Shown: positions 10,911 through 23,937, counted from the stretch's first letter. The stretch is 64,000 nucleotides of DNA from Acanthosoma haemorrhoidale (GCA_930367205.1 OV884009.1:81675189-81739188); one strand, 5' to 3'. Made by a program: numbers and translations. The notes: generated from the letters alone by a model not told the origin.

Positions 10911-11747
10911 GTGTCAGGTCGTCACGAGGGGGGTGCCTAGTTCCTCTAGCCCTAATGACGAAGTGAGGGTTGACTAGACTATGACCTGGACAATTGCTTC
11001 ATGACGGGTCTTACTACCGTACTATCTGACTCCATATTTGATAGGTATGTGCCCCGACAATGCACTATGTTCAGGAGAAGAGGTACAGGGTAGGTATTGT
11101 AGGTATTTTATGTGTTCTTGGAATGACCACGAATTCACACTCGGTATCTGAGGGTAGGCAAAAACCGTCCGGATCCCAAAGGCGAGTGTGAACCGCAGAG
11201 AGGCAGACTGGATTGCCATGGGAGACACTACTAGGTAAAGTTTTTAGGGCCACGGCAACTGTCGTCCGCGAAGGAGAGGTCTCTTCCTAGGAGGTGCTAG
11301 TTTTAGCGAGACGAAGGCAGAGAATCACACTAGTAAAGCGTTGGGTCTGACGAGGCCGGACTAAAACATATTTCGGAAGAGAGATGTAGAGGTTATCATA
11401 AATGAGAAGACCGGCCAAAATGAGGTCCTATATATAGCCCCCAGTAACCAATGATCTGGGGTGTTATCCTGACCAACCACACCGCAGGGTTGCGGTGACG
11501 CTTGCCTGTTCTAGACTGGGACCCACCCAGCCTCCTAGCCGCTATCTGACTCCCCCTTTAAGGGCCTCTGACTAGTTTTTTGCAGCTGCGTCTTTTATTG
11601 TTTACAATATTTACACTGGTATGACTTATGGTTTGGTAATGTTATTTACATTTGTTTAAATTAATTTACAACATATTATAACCAATTTACAATATATATA
11701 CAATAGAGTATAGGGTGATTTATCTTATGTAGTTAGCGGTCGCTACA
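10911..11747 (-). repeat. Solo LTR (minus strand) with 4-bp target duplication
   Basis: Read on the minus strand it starts TGTAGCGACCGCTAACTAC and ends with CTGACAC. It is flanked by AGGT at 10907-10910 and 11748-11751, a 4-bp direct repeat. It aligns along most of its length with 48670-49597. Its length of 837 bp, conserved termini and short target duplication fit a solo LTR, with Ty3/Gypsy-type elements the simplest guess. There is no adjacent gag-pol. The open frame at 11022-11228 on the minus strand is LTR sequence and not a recognised protein. Confidence 0.7.
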
Positions 11748-11751
11748 AGGT

Positions 11752-13057
11752 GGTCTGAATGCACGGAACCATGTTCCTTGAGAGCACTAAAGAAATCTGA
11801 CACATATTATGCAACTACGAAATTATACAATAATGGAGAGCTTGCCAGTTTCCAGTCCAGTTGAATAAACGCCTCAGTTTTAAGTGGAGTTTACTTTTGT
11901 GTGTTGAGTTTGAAGTAACGAAGGCTCAAGCCATTGTGATCTGCTTTTTTTCCCAATTAGAATATTTCGTATAGCATGCCTTGATTGTCAAAGTCTCTAT
12001 TTATACCGTGATGTGCTACTTATAGGAAATTTTGGAGGTCGGTATGTCTAAGGAAGAGTGTATTGATAATCTTTTGTCTCCTTTTTTCCCGCTCGAAGTC
12101 ATAATTCACATTTGTTTTTTTTTTTAAAGTGCTCCGATCTTCAGTTCCCGAGTTATTTCTACAAATAAAATTCTCTATTTTGTGTTTGGTAAAATACCTT
12201 GTGGTTTGGTCACAATCATTAAATAAAGTATGAAACTGGTCTGGGGTCACGTCAGTATTTGTTGATATTGCTTCTAAACTTTTTAGTTGTTTTATGTTGT
12301 TTTAAAAACGAAATATAATTTATATTTTAATATTGCATAAAAATAGCGCCAATATTGATCCACGAATTAAGTAATTATGTTTTCGTTTTTATATATTATA
12401 TATAAAATATTATATATTCTATTTATATAAATAGTATATGTTCATGTCTTATATGCTAAACTACGGAATGAAGTCATTATTATCTGGCAATGAAATAAAT
12501 CAGGAAACCACATCTTTTGTTTGTGGAATACAAACTTTTTAACCAGTAGTAATCAACTTTCGATTGCATGAAAACTACAGACTTTTACATACATTTTATG
12601 GATATGTGGGAGATATCTGGTAAACACAAGAAAAAATACTTTTTGACAAATAACCAAAATATTTATGCGAATTTCCAAATGAAATAACATGTTTTTATAC
12701 AACCTGAGTTTGAAACAGCATGGCAATTCAGTTAGTACTTTTGGCAGGAAAAGTGACGACTACCTACTGGATACGACGAAATAAGAACATTAAAGAAACT
12801 AAAAACTCAGAATAAAGTTAGCATGAACAAACTAGCTCTATTGTCTCCATTTTATTTTATTTTTCAGTTATGAAAAATATGCTGCACTTTATGTACTATG
12901 AGTTTAGTTAAGGTGGTGAATGAGATGTACAGAGTGAATGGAGTGTTAGAATAATTACTTTAGAATAATAATTATTATATGGATTATTTCAGTTTGACTC
13001 ATGTGCTATACTTTCTTTACTTTTGTTATTATTATAACCATTTTGCTTTTTGAACAG
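11752..13057. other. AT-rich DNA, probably intron
   Basis: No coding or structural feature is visible. The 3' end is the pyrimidine-rich acceptor of the exon at 13058, so at least the final part would be intron if that exon is real. Confidence 0.4.
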
Positions 13058-13120
13058 GTTTGGTAACTCCAAAACCTGCCGTCACTCCTGTTGTTCATGA
13101 AGACCCACAACGCTGCACAA
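13058..13120 (+). CDS. Candidate internal coding exon, 63 nt, phase 1-1
   Basis: The stretch is preceded by a T-rich tract ending CTTTTTGAACAG and followed by GTGAGTACAA, a strong donor. Of the three frames, two contain stops (TAA at the start, TGA in the middle). The remaining frame is open end to end. It completes a codon with its first two bases and then reads LVTPKPAVTPVVHEDPQRCT, leaving one base for the next codon. The 63-nt length with equal phases means that it could be skipped without a frameshift. Phase-1 borders and a Pro/Thr/Val-rich peptide ending near a Cys would suit a linker next to an extracellular module, but this is inference. I cannot name the gene. Its flanking exons are not visible in this window. 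Confidence 0.55.
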
Positions 13121-13442
13121 GTGAGTACAAAAATCTATAGTTGACTCATGAAATATAATAATATAAGGCCGAAAGCCGATTCAAAAACAGAAGGGCGATG
13201 TTGATAAAAATGTGAAACAACGCCTTTGTGTAGTCATGGGAATCCCAGCGCTCTATTGTTAAACAAGATGCCACTCAGTGAGAATAAAATATCTCCATCA
13301 GTGTTGCCAGTCAAACCGTCCATTGTACCCCCTTATACGGGGTTCACCCAATATATTGACTTTCTTTGCTCTCAAATTGGTAGCTATATTTTTTAAATTA
13401 ATTTTCTTTATTAGTTTTATGTTCGTTGAAATTCACTAATGA

Positions 13443-13610
13443 AGATCTTTATTTGATAGATTACAATTTGTAGCTGCAGCATTAATAATTGGCATTTAGG
13501 AATCCATTCATACTTATGTACAATTAAAATTCATACATACGCACTCAGTACAGGAGCCCCTTCCACTCCCACGGAAATTTCCCCAACAAGCTGTTGATTT
13601 CTAGAAATAA
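13443..13610 (-). mobile_element. Divergent Jockey-type 3' UTR fragment (minus)
   Basis: Read on the minus strand it keeps the family's layout: ATGAATGGATTCC, a GATTGTAAT-like box and an AATAAAG signal (CTTTATTTGATAGATTACAATTT on the plus strand). Sequence identity to the common copies is low. It is closer to 50856-51015, with which it shares ATTCATAC(T/C)TATGTACAATT and CCCTTCCACTCC. Confidence 0.5.
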
Positions 13611-13698
13611 AAGGTTAAATTTATAGCAATTTAAACATCATATCTAAAAATCTCCTTACACTTGTAACAATAACGCATCTCAATTATTGTCATTCGCA

Positions 13699-13929
<231 letters not shown>

Positions 13930-15356
13930 ACTATTATAGCGATTGTTAAAACTTCGCTTTAAATTCAGAAGATATATCAATAAAAAGAATAAAATTAAAA
14001 TTATTAACAAATCGTAATAATAATTACCATTATCAAAGCAAGAAAATGATCGTATTTTTGCGAGCATCAACCATTGGAATTGACTTGCCCCAAAAAAAAA
14101 TTATTAAGACAGTGGGTATAAGTAATGATTATAAATATAAAGTCGTTGTATGTTAAATATTTGATACATGTTATGTCGTAAAAGACAACCTAGCTCTCGA
14201 AAAATTTAAAACTACTACCAAAAAGACTACACGTTGTCCCCTTCTGTAAGACTTCGTTTTTCGTTGGGTTCATCTGTATGTTTTTTTGATTATTGTTTCC
14301 TGCCAGTTGTAACTCTGCTAAATAAACATATACTGCTGATAAAAATTATTCACAATAAATGAAAAATTTAGAAAGTGATACTTGGAATAACTTGATTCTA
14401 TCACTTCACTCGAACTTATAATAAATAAGTAAATATAAAAAATCCGGTTTCAATCAATTTTATTAAGATAAAATCACAATCTGCCTTTTATTAGGCAATG
14501 AGTAATTGAGATAAATGTTATCATTCATACCATATTTACAATTCATTTTATTTTATGGCAATCATTTACCCAGCTTTGATGTTTGATGTTTAGTTTACTT
14601 TTAATTTTTGTTATTATTCCTTTCACAGCTCCATAGTTTTTTTTGTTTCTAATATATAAATTTATTATCTTCAATTTAATAATGTATTGCGCTTTAATAC
14701 ACTTTTCAGCATAAACGCTTGATTTTTCTTCAAGGTGTCTCGTGATGTGATAGTAAGTTCGTATTTATATGCGTCGGTGTCACTTTTAGGATAGATCAAT
14801 CAGTATTCTAGTGTACACCCGTGATAGTCAAACTGTTTATTGAATAAAAAACAAGAAATCATTGACGGGAGGAAATATTTTATCGAACTTCTTCAAAATA
14901 TATACGAAAAAATATTAAGTCAAGGGTGATGCATTCCAAAATTATGGCTTTCGTTATGGGTAGTCTTTCAGTGGTTATAATAAGAAAATATTAAATTAAA
15001 TTGAATAATAAGTGGCCCTTTATAATTTGGTATTCGAATGATTATTTTATCATCATGCCTCTAAAAATAAATGTTGTTTAGTTATTGTAACTATTTTTTT
15101 TCGTTTATCAGCATTATTAAGAGAGCCTATAGTGTTTTAGTGAAGTGCATAAAAACTAATGCTACATTTCCTGCTTATGTAACAGACTTTATGAAATATT
15201 CAACTCCGATAAATTGCCTGGGAACCGCCACACATTCATTACAGATTAAAGGCAATTTTATGTAATCTTAATGTCATTAAAAAAAAAAAATGAATATTGC
15301 TCTTGTCACCTTAAGTCGAAAATCGTTGAATTGGTTGAAAAACTAAATAGATTTAA
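13930..15356. other. AT-rich DNA with a short LINE remnant
   Basis: Apart from the LINE tail at 14456-14552 I see nothing. The open frame at 15071-15265 has no recognisable content. Confidence 0.4.
14456..14552 (-). mobile_element. Very short Jockey-type LINE 3' end (minus)
   Basis: On the minus strand it reads ATGGTATGAATGATAACATT, a box of CCTAATAAAAGGCAGATTGT, and an AATAAA-like end. Only the last 100 bp of the element are present, as in a severely 5'-truncated insertion. No exact target duplication is visible. Confidence 0.75.
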
Positions 15357-15567
15357 GGTGAAATTGGTATTGTTATGTTGGTGCCACTGTTGTACGTAAC
15401 AGCTCAGGAGTTTCCTTCATACTTGTATATCTACGTAAGGTTTAAGTTAATAAAATTGTAATAACTAAAGAGAGAGAACCATGTGAATAAAGGCTTTTAT
15501 TAACTTAAACCTTACGCAGATATGCAAGTTACAACAGTGGAACCAACATAAAAGTACCAATTTCACC
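15357..15567. repeat. Long inverted repeat (foldback)
   Basis: The left arm (15357-15454) and right arm (15495-15567) are reverse complements over GGTGAAATTGGTA, TATGTTGGT, CCACTGTTGTA and ATCT-CGTAAGGTTTAAGTTAATAAAA, with about 40 nt between the arms. The inner 33 bp match at 31 positions. The left arm holds about 26 extra bases (from CGTAACAGCTCAGG) that have no partner, so it gained an insertion or the other arm lost it. It could be a foldback-type MITE or an inverted duplication. RNA from it would form a long hairpin. Confidence 0.8.
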
Positions 15568-16268
15568 ACAGTCTTTTCATGTGCATGAGTCCAATGCATA
15601 TGTAGATAGACTGGTTTGTTTTTTCATGTGGAAAAGCGGAATAATTGCTACTATTACAAATGTTTTTCCTCCCCCGATTGCTTAATAGTCAGTCTCGCAA
15701 TCTATATTTTCAAATGAAGGATGAAACGTATTTTCATTTGCTTAGAATAATACAAATTCTCCCCCATCCGATTATCATCTAAAATAGAAAGAGAATCAAA
15801 GTGCTTGATTTGTTAATGAAAAGTTGTCTGGCAAGAAAATTAAAACCTCAACCAACCTGAAGCGAGTAAAAATAGTTCGTCTACTTGTGCTGCAGCTTAG
15901 GGTCGTACAGGCCAAGAACACGACTTGAGAAACAACAATGTCGAATGGTCGAAACAAATACTCAATTTAAACCAGAAATTGTTATGTAATTAGGTATATT
16001 CAACATAAGTAACTTAGAAAAGGGTTATATAATAGTTATACATATTTCATCTATATTATCTTATGTATTACAACATATTTTATACCGGGAATAGCCAACA
16101 ATCTAACGAACAACTTGATCATGGTTTTGGAATTCATTACAAAACCCAACCCAGGATGATACTTTAAAATATTGCGAAGATTTCACCACCCATGGAAATG
16201 TTTAAGCCTCATCGATAAAATGAAGATCTGCGTTGGAGTAAAATTACATTATTCTACTGTCATGAACT

Positions 16269-16571
16269 TTTTTTTTTTATTGCGCTATAATTACAATCTG
16301 CCTTTTATAAGGCAATAATAATTAAGATAAATGCTCTCATTCATACCATATTTACAGTTCATCATTCACTCGCTCATTCATACAATACTTACAGACAGCC
16401 CAGAGACCTCCCAAATCCACATGCGAAGAGCAAGCGGAGTCTTGGGAAGTCCCTAAAGCTCCTCCATCAGCCGCGTCACCGGATACTAGCCAGTGGAGGC
16501 TGACCAAGAGCGCGAGAGCCACAGACGCTCAGGACATGATTGGAGAAACTGGCCATTGCCAGGACTCCCAC
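16269..16571 (-). mobile_element. Jockey-type LINE 3' end with perfect 13-bp target duplication
   Basis: On the minus strand it runs from the end of the coding region (GAGTCCTGGCAATGGCCAGT) through the full 3' UTR to a poly-A tail, seen as T-run at about 16268-16278. The flanks ACTGTCATGAACT at 16256-16268 and 16572-16584 are identical 13-mers, which marks a complete 5'-truncated insertion of about 300 bp. Confidence 0.92.
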
Positions 16572-16584
16572 ACTGTCATGAACT

Positions 16585-18855
16585 ATTTATGAATTTTATA
16601 CAATGAAGGTTTTAAAAAACAAACAAAAAAAAAACTCCATCTTAAATTTTAGTATTACATTCAAAAACACTCAGGAATACGTAGCTCAACTTTTAGTAAC
16701 GGTAAGGTTTACGAAGAATATTTCAATGAATGTAATAATTACTATGTAATAATAGTACACTAATGTTCATAACACATTTTATTAATGAGGATGTTGAGGC
16801 CTTTAATATTGTAGGAAAATATTTATGTTTCTGATTTCTTTATAATTCCCTATCATTATTTTTATAAGGTTGCTTTAATTTCTAGCTTCATTTGGTGCAA
16901 CAAATGGCACAACTAAGCAAACTAACGTGCCTCTATGTCAAACGTTAATTGAATAAGAGTCGCGAACACGATCTTAACGGCTTATTATTATTAATGGGTT
17001 CATTGCATTGTGAAATTTTTAAATGACGGATAGGTACCATGGCGCGTGGGAAAATTTGACTAGACAGTTTCTAGATGAGGCTTCAATCGTCCTAGCAACT
17101 CTGAGGCATGAAGACTTCATAGGCAAGCTCTTCTCTATAAGTCACTTTCCTGAGGAATTAGCTCTAAAACTGCGTTCCATTAGCTCTATTCAATTTGATT
17201 TCCCCTTTCACAGGAATCCTTAATCAATAAGTTTATGAACGATATAGCTTTGTGCAGGAAAGTTACGACACTGTTGGTAGTAACAATTTGGGAATTTCCC
17301 TCCCCTCTCCGGTCTAAGTAGTTTTGACTTAATTATCGGCTAGCGTTCAATGTAAATTCTAACTATCTTGAAGTAGGGTAGAGCCGGTCCTAGATTAATA
17401 TTTGTCCTGAGGTAAGTGCCCCAGTCTAATTGATAGGGTGTAGGACTTAGGGGCTTAAAGTCTCGGAATAGAGTTTTGCTGTGGGTGGAAATTTTTGCTC
17501 AGAGGACCGTCTCTGAATCCAGAAGCCCTCCTTAACGGTTATTCTGGGATGGGATTGATCGTGGTAATTGTACAATCAATTACATGACATTGATTGTAAT
17601 CGTAATTGTACAAGTTAAGAAATAATTAAAATATGAAATAAATAAAACCTAATATAACTGCGACTTGGTATTGTCTAGCAACAAGGCTTACTTGCTAGAA
17701 ACAATTTATTATTTACAGTATTTAAAAAAAAAATATTTCTACAATTTATGTCAGCTTTTCGTCTTGGCAGTGTATTTGAGCCTCGGTTTAAAAAATAATT
17801 TTTACTTTTATTTTGGTTTACCCCACACTTTGTATACACAAAAAAAACTCAGTAACTACCACACTCTTTTTTTTTTATCCAGCAAATCTATATTCTTGAA
17901 CTTTTTCGTATGTATTTCTCCTTCTATTCAAAGTGTATACTTTCCTAAACAATCTGCAGCGTCAACGCGCACCCACCCCCTTCTAATCTTTCAATAGCTC
18001 CTAGATTACTTTCGTAGGTCAAGTATAGAATTAGATTATCGTTATTTGTGCTTAAGCTCAATAACCCCTCTGATGCCCTATCTGTGTGCCTTCATGATTT
18101 ACTTTCTTCTTAGATATGATGTTGGCGTCAAACGCTCTAACCTTCTCTCCCCTTCCAAGAGCCCCCATATGCATAAATTTTTTTCCCTTTGTAATGTCTC
18201 CTGCCGTTCTCAACGCATCATCTAAGCAGTTATCTATGATCTCCTCAAGCTCCCTTTGATCCTGTTTTTGAATATGCCTTTTTGAAACACTGTGTCTGCT
18301 TTTGATCATATTATATTAGCTAGTGTCTTAAGCAACAATTTCGTTATTGATTCCCCAGACAAGTGTTTTATTGGCAACCTCACCACTTATCTTGTCGCTT
18401 TGTTGTTCCATATTCTGGTATTCGTGAAGCTAATATCCCAACACCAGGATAGATCACTTTATTACTGCCATGAAGCTAACTACCACCCTGAATCTTTATA
18501 ATTATATTTGATTAGTTTATTAGCTCTCTTTCATCTAATGCTTCTCCAAACACCAAATAAGTTTTTGTTATGATTTAAGTTTCTTTGTAGTTATTATTGA
18601 TCCCCTGGTTTGATCTGTCCATGCCATATTTCCCACATTAATAATTGCTAAATTTTACATTATATTACTTGATTTCAGTTATTAACGAACGTTCTTGACT
18701 TTCTATTATTTATATGTTCCCTTGTTAGTTATCATGCTATTGGTTCACTTCAATTCAGAATTTATGATCATTGTTTCAAAATTCAATAGCCTATAATATG
18801 CTAACAATAATTGATAAATTATCTGCATTTATACACAAATATTGCTTTCTAACTT
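16585..18855. other. No recognised gene
   Basis: Open frames at 17023-17223, 17665-17997 (plus) and 18058-18309 (minus) were examined. The first two are low-complexity or unsupported, and the third has no signature that I recognise. 17270-17540 is less AT-rich but matches nothing else in the window. Confidence 0.4.
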
Positions 18856-18860
18856 TTGAA

Positions 18861-19636
18861 TGTACGGTACTTAGGCTTCCATCTCAACAAACGACTGACC
18901 TGGAACCCACATATGAGACTAAAAATACAAGAACTAAACAGACGCTTTGAACAACTGTACAGACTACTTCAAAGGACATCCCATCTCTCAATAGAAAATA
19001 AACTACTAATCTACAAAGTTATACTTAAACCAATCTGGACATACGGAATAGAGCTATGGGGGACAGCAAAAAAGTCGAACATCAAGCGTATCCAATCTTT
19101 TCAAAAGTCCTGAGAACAATAGTAAATGCCCCTTATTATGTCAGCAACAAAACCCTTCATAACGACCTTAATATACCCTACATTCTAGAACTCTTCCAAG
19201 TTTATGAAATTCCACAGTAGCCTTTCCAACCACCCTAATCCTGTAGCACAGTCATTGCACTGCGCCACTCATTCCTATAACCCTCCTCGGAGACTGAAAA
19301 GGCAGTGGTCTCGTGACCTGCTATAAATGCGTGACAGTGGGAGTCTTGGCAATGGCCAGTTTCTCCAATCATGTCCTGAGCGTCTGTGGCTCTCGCGCTC
19401 TTGGTCAGTCCCCACTGGCTAGTATCCGGTGACGCAGCTGATGGAGGAGCGTGGGAGACTTCGCAAGACTCCGCTTTCTGTTCGCATGTGGACTTGGGAG
19501 GTCTCTGGGCTGTCTGTAAATATTGTATGAATGAGCGAGTGAATGATGAATTGTAAATATGGTATGAATGAGAGCATTTATCTTAATTAGTTATTGCCTA
19601 GTAAGGCAGATTGTAATTTTAGCACAATAAAGGATT
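18861..19636 (+). mobile_element. 5'-truncated Jockey-type LINE with readable ORF2 tail
   Basis: This is the best-preserved coding remnant of the family. Frame 18856-19113 reads VRYLGFHLNKRLTWNPHMRL, then LLIYKVILKPIWTYGIELWG and SNIKRIQSFQ, the stretch after the fingers and palm of a Jockey reverse transcriptase. A deletion after QSFQ breaks the frame. VLRTIVNAPYYVSNKTLHND follows in another frame, and the coding end is near CGTGACCTGCTATAA. The 3' UTR ends with GCACAATAAAGG. No exact target duplication was found. Confidence 0.88.
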
Positions 19637-21884
19637 TTATAACAGTAAACTTTAGAATAGATTTTACCACCACAATACGACTCATTTGGACACGTGGTTG
19701 ATATGCAATGAACTGGTAGGTGTTTCAAAGTAAAGCCCTTCTCTTTGTACACTATAATGATTTTGATACTCTCCTTTAAGCATATTTCAAATCGCCCAAC
19801 CGGAAGTGGTACTAAACTTCCGCTATGCTTCTTTCAATTTAAACACGCTTTGTCTAGTCCATTCTTGACTCTATCAACTGAAATGATGCCTCTAAAACTT
19901 ATAAGCTAACAAAAAAATTGGTAAACTACCACTTATAAAGCATTTATAATTAGCACTTATAAAGCATTTATAATTAGCATTTATTTTTTTTACGCGATTA
20001 CCTCTTGACCCGTTTCCAACGAATGCTTTTCCCCTGGAAATGGGAAATGATGATTTCCCTTCTGCGATTTCATCTGATTGGAACATCATAAGTACAAGAA
20101 GAGAACTTCAAAGGTAGTTATTGACTTCGTTAATAAGCTACGAATGCAAGGATCGCTTATCGGAGCAGGGATGGCCGGAGAAAATTTCCAAGATAATTAT
20201 AGGTAATTATAATTAGGGCCAGAGACCTGCCTTTAATGGCTCTTCTTTCGTCATATCGATCCCCGACCGGGCTTTCACGAAAACGGCAGTTTCCTTTCCT
20301 GATAAGGCCAAAGTAGAAATCAAATGCCTTTTAAAAGTCTCATAATGTCCACACAATCTGCACCATAAGATTGACTCCATTTCCCTCCGAACGACTACAA
20401 TTCTTTATTGGAAAATGTCTGATAACCGAATTTGTTGAATTGTAAATATTGATTGTATAAGGTTTTAAATGGACACTAACAAGTATCAAATCTCGTTTGT
20501 ATAACGAATCATATCAGTTGAAATTATTTCATATATAAGGGATCTTATCATTTATACAATCGTAGTTAATTAAGTGCATTTGTGGCTATCATGTACGCAA
20601 TCAAACTAGCATAGTTGGTCTGATTAATTCACCTAACTAATTATGTCAGATCCATTATCCGATTATATCTTGGTTAGAATTATGTGACCGGCAACAAGTA
20701 ATCACTACATGTTTATCATAAATAAATTACTTAGTATGTATGAGACAAGTTATATTATAAGTTGGAGTATCGTGGTTTTACTGCAACTATTGTTATTATA
20801 ATAATACACGGAAAAGCACACTGTATCTTCCATAATTGAAATAAAATATTACCGACTACAATTTTCTTCATCACTCACATGAACCAAATGGTAAAACTAT
20901 TGAAATTAATTTAAACGAATTAAAGTGCATAGAAAATAAATGGAGAGACTTATGGGGCTTGTGAGTTTCCTGAATAATTTGAATTAATGCTTGAGAAAAA
21001 ATACTTTATGTTTAAGAGTACGAAAACGTAGACAAAAAATGAAACTACTGAATTTGGCTTCAAAAATATTGCTATATCTAAAAGTCCGATCCTGGAAATT
21101 CATTGACGAGAAAATACCATAAATTTATATCATTAATAGCTATTAATTTCTGACTCAAGGAAAACAAAAATACTGAGTGAATTGACCTGAATATAGATCC
21201 CATTTTTGTACTTTTATCATGTCTTCCTGTTGTTTTTAGTGTTTTTTTTTAAACCAGAAACCATTTTATTTTCACCCTTGTGCCTGTCTGCCTGTACTCG
21301 CCTACGTGAGACTCCTGCTCAACCTACTTACATGAATGTTTCACGCAAGAAGAAGAGATGTAAATTATAGTTATATTTATGAAGCATGAGTGTTGATGTG
21401 TTATTATCCAACCAGCAAGTAGCTGGATATTTTGTACGGTCAGCATAAATTACGAGACATATAAAACCAGTCCTATTAAATATTATCAAAGATCGTTAAT
21501 TAGTCATAAAATAATAAATATTTTTCTGTTGTATTAATTAAGTAGGGTACCAAATTATCAACCTCCTAATTAATAGTGTTTTGAGTATTATTTAAACTAT
21601 AATTAGATAATGAAATCAAGATTGTAACTGGAAGTATTTTCGAAATTTGTTTCCAACCCCCATTTAATTTAGAACGATAACATTTTGAATGAAGGTTTTA
21701 CGTAATGCCTAAACATGCCCCAATGGTTGTAATAAATCAACGATATGAAGAATTATAAAGACACAACCAATATTTTTTTCAATCTGTCATATTAGGTAGG
21801 GTATCTAATTAAAGGTCTTTACGTCCTTTTCGCAATCGTAACCCTTGATTGTGTGATGCATCAAACTTGTCTTGGATGTCTATT
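19637..21884. other. Unique DNA with one minisatellite pair
   Basis: Only the 24-bp duplication at 19930-19977 stands out. The stretch around 21230-21300 (AAACCAGAAACC then CTGTCTGCCTGT) resembles one near 55950-56010 and may be an old repeat. Confidence 0.4.
19930..19977. repeat. 24-bp unit in two perfect tandem copies
   Basis: CACTTATAAAGC followed by ATTTATAATTAG is present twice in tandem without a mismatch, and part of a third unit follows. It is a short minisatellite or a slippage event. Confidence 0.9.
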
Positions 21885-21897
21885 GACTACTTTGAAT

Positions 21898-22538
21898 GAA
21901 ACCTCTTTATTGTGCTAAAATTACAATCTGCCTTATTAGGCAATATGTAATTGTGATAAATGTTCTCATTCATACCATATTTATAAGTTTCATTCACTCA
22001 CTCATTCATACAGTATTTACAAACATATCAGAGACTTCCCAAATCCACAAAGCTATCACCTCCCTCGCATGCGAAAGAGGAAGTCTTGGGAAATCCCCCA
22101 CGCTCCTCCGTCAGCCGCGTCACTGGATACGAGCTAGTGGAGGCTGACGGAGAGCGCGAGAGCCACATGCGCTCAGGACATGATTGGAGAAACTGGCCAT
22201 TGCCAGGACTCCCACGCATAGTAGGCCACGACGGCACTTCCGTTTCGGTCTCCGAGGAGGATTATAGGGATGATTGGTGCAGTGCAATGACTGTGCTAGG
22301 GGATTAGGGTGGCTGGATAAGTTACTATAGAATTTCATGAACTCGGAAGGGATGAGATCAAGAATGTAGGGTATATTAAGATCGTTATGAAGGGTGTTAT
22401 TGATGACGTAATAAGGAGCCTATGTTATTGTTCTCTTGACTTTTGATTGAAAGGATTGGATAAGCTTGATGTTTGAATTTTTTGCTGTCCCCCATAGCTC
22501 TATTCCGTATGTCCAGATTGGATTAAGTATAACTTATA
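21898..22538 (-). mobile_element. 5'-truncated Jockey-type LINE (minus)
   Basis: The minus strand carries the reverse-transcriptase tail from about LKPIWTYG onward, with stops, followed by the 3' UTR and an AATAAAG end. The left flank GACTACTTTGAAT (21885-21897) and the right flank GACTACTTTAAT (22539-22550) look like a target duplication that has lost one base. Confidence 0.85.
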
Positions 22539-22550
22539 GACTACTTTAAT

Positions 22551-23924
22551 AGTATCAAATACAATACTCAATAATATTATGTAACACTAAATACAACCAC
22601 ATGGCAGTATTCAAGTGAGATGTGACTCGATACATATTATAGCTTTTACTCCCAAGACTAATTGAAGATTGGATATTCACTGGTTGGATCCGCTGTGTGA
22701 AAATGTTTCGCACATGAATTATATGTAATGGCATCCATTATTCATGTCCACGGAACAACCTACTGCCGCAATCTGCCCGGCTGTCCTCAGCCTCACAATG
22801 GGGGGGAAAAAAAATCCTCGTTGGGAGTCCTCAAGGGGGGTTTAAAGTTTATTTCAGTTTGTTGTAGCGGAAAATTAGGATCACTTGACAGGAGTAGATA
22901 TTTTATGGCCCGGTTGGTGTTTTTACCCCAAAACTTTATTAGAAAAAATAAAAATAATGAAACCGTTAAAATCTGGTTTTCGGAGGGGTTGTGAAAATAA
23001 ACTGATGGTTTCTTAAACACTTTTTCATTTTTCTTTTATATATCCGTGGGAATGATAAATTATAAACCCATTTTTGTTGAGCAGTCACACTTATTTGTAA
23101 TATTATTACATAAATTATATATTTATAATTTTTAAAAATTAATTTAAAAACAAAAAAGCTTGAAGTATCTCCCTAAATATATTTGATTATAGATATTACA
23201 TAAACAGTCAACGTTCAGCCTGTTCAGGCATCCTCAAGACTAAAATTTAGAATAGTATCATACAAGACAATTAAATTTACATATATACAAACCAATTTCA
23301 TACAAAACTGATAAAATAATAAACAATAAGATTGGAAATAAACCAAAGAATAATACTACTTACCTTCGAATGATAGAAGAATTATTATTTCAAGCGACGT
23401 GTATGTTCTTTGTCTGAATCGCAATCCTTGATGTAATATCAATTTTAAAAGAGATTTCGTACACTTGAAGCTTTTTTTTGGAAAAGAAACAAACGGATTT
23501 TCTCACGCTATAAATATGATTATACAAGTATCTATTTTTCAGTGTTATTCTTAAAAATAAAGTTATTTGCATCAATTCATAGTCTTTTCTGTAGTCTCAA
23601 CCTCATAGTGAAACATAAGTATATTTAAAAAAACAAGAGTATTGAGATTAATTGGCTCTAAATATGCCATGGTATTAACATTAAGTGGTAACGGGCTGTA
23701 GCTCATTCCTAATTAAAAAATTGCTGTGGTTTTAATGAGCAACACCAACATTGATCTCCTAGGCAGGCTTTAAGTTAACTTACATCATCAATAGTCCTGT
23801 GCCATCCACATTCGCCCAAGATGTGCCATCTTATTTAGCAAGTGCCTCTTTGGTTTTCAGCTTGGGATGAAGCCGCAAAAGTGAAGGAAACGTAGTCCCT
23901 ATTTATTTGACATTTACCAGCCAT
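22551..23924. other. No recognised gene
   Basis: The open frames at 22728-22994 and its antisense are without similarity. A minus-strand GTAAGT follows a short frame at about 23357-23390, but no matching acceptor was found. Confidence 0.4.
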
Positions 23925-23937
23925 AATTATATATCTA

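Noticed and set aside
11022..11253. Conserved LTR-encoded small protein (with 49193-49481)
   Set aside because: Both copies are similar along the whole DNA, and amino-acid-changing differences are as frequent as silent ones in the part I compared.
23357..23575. Minus-strand exon before GTAAGTAG
   Set aside because: The donor is good, but the frame (rich in Lys, Ile and Tyr) is of background composition and no acceptor was found.
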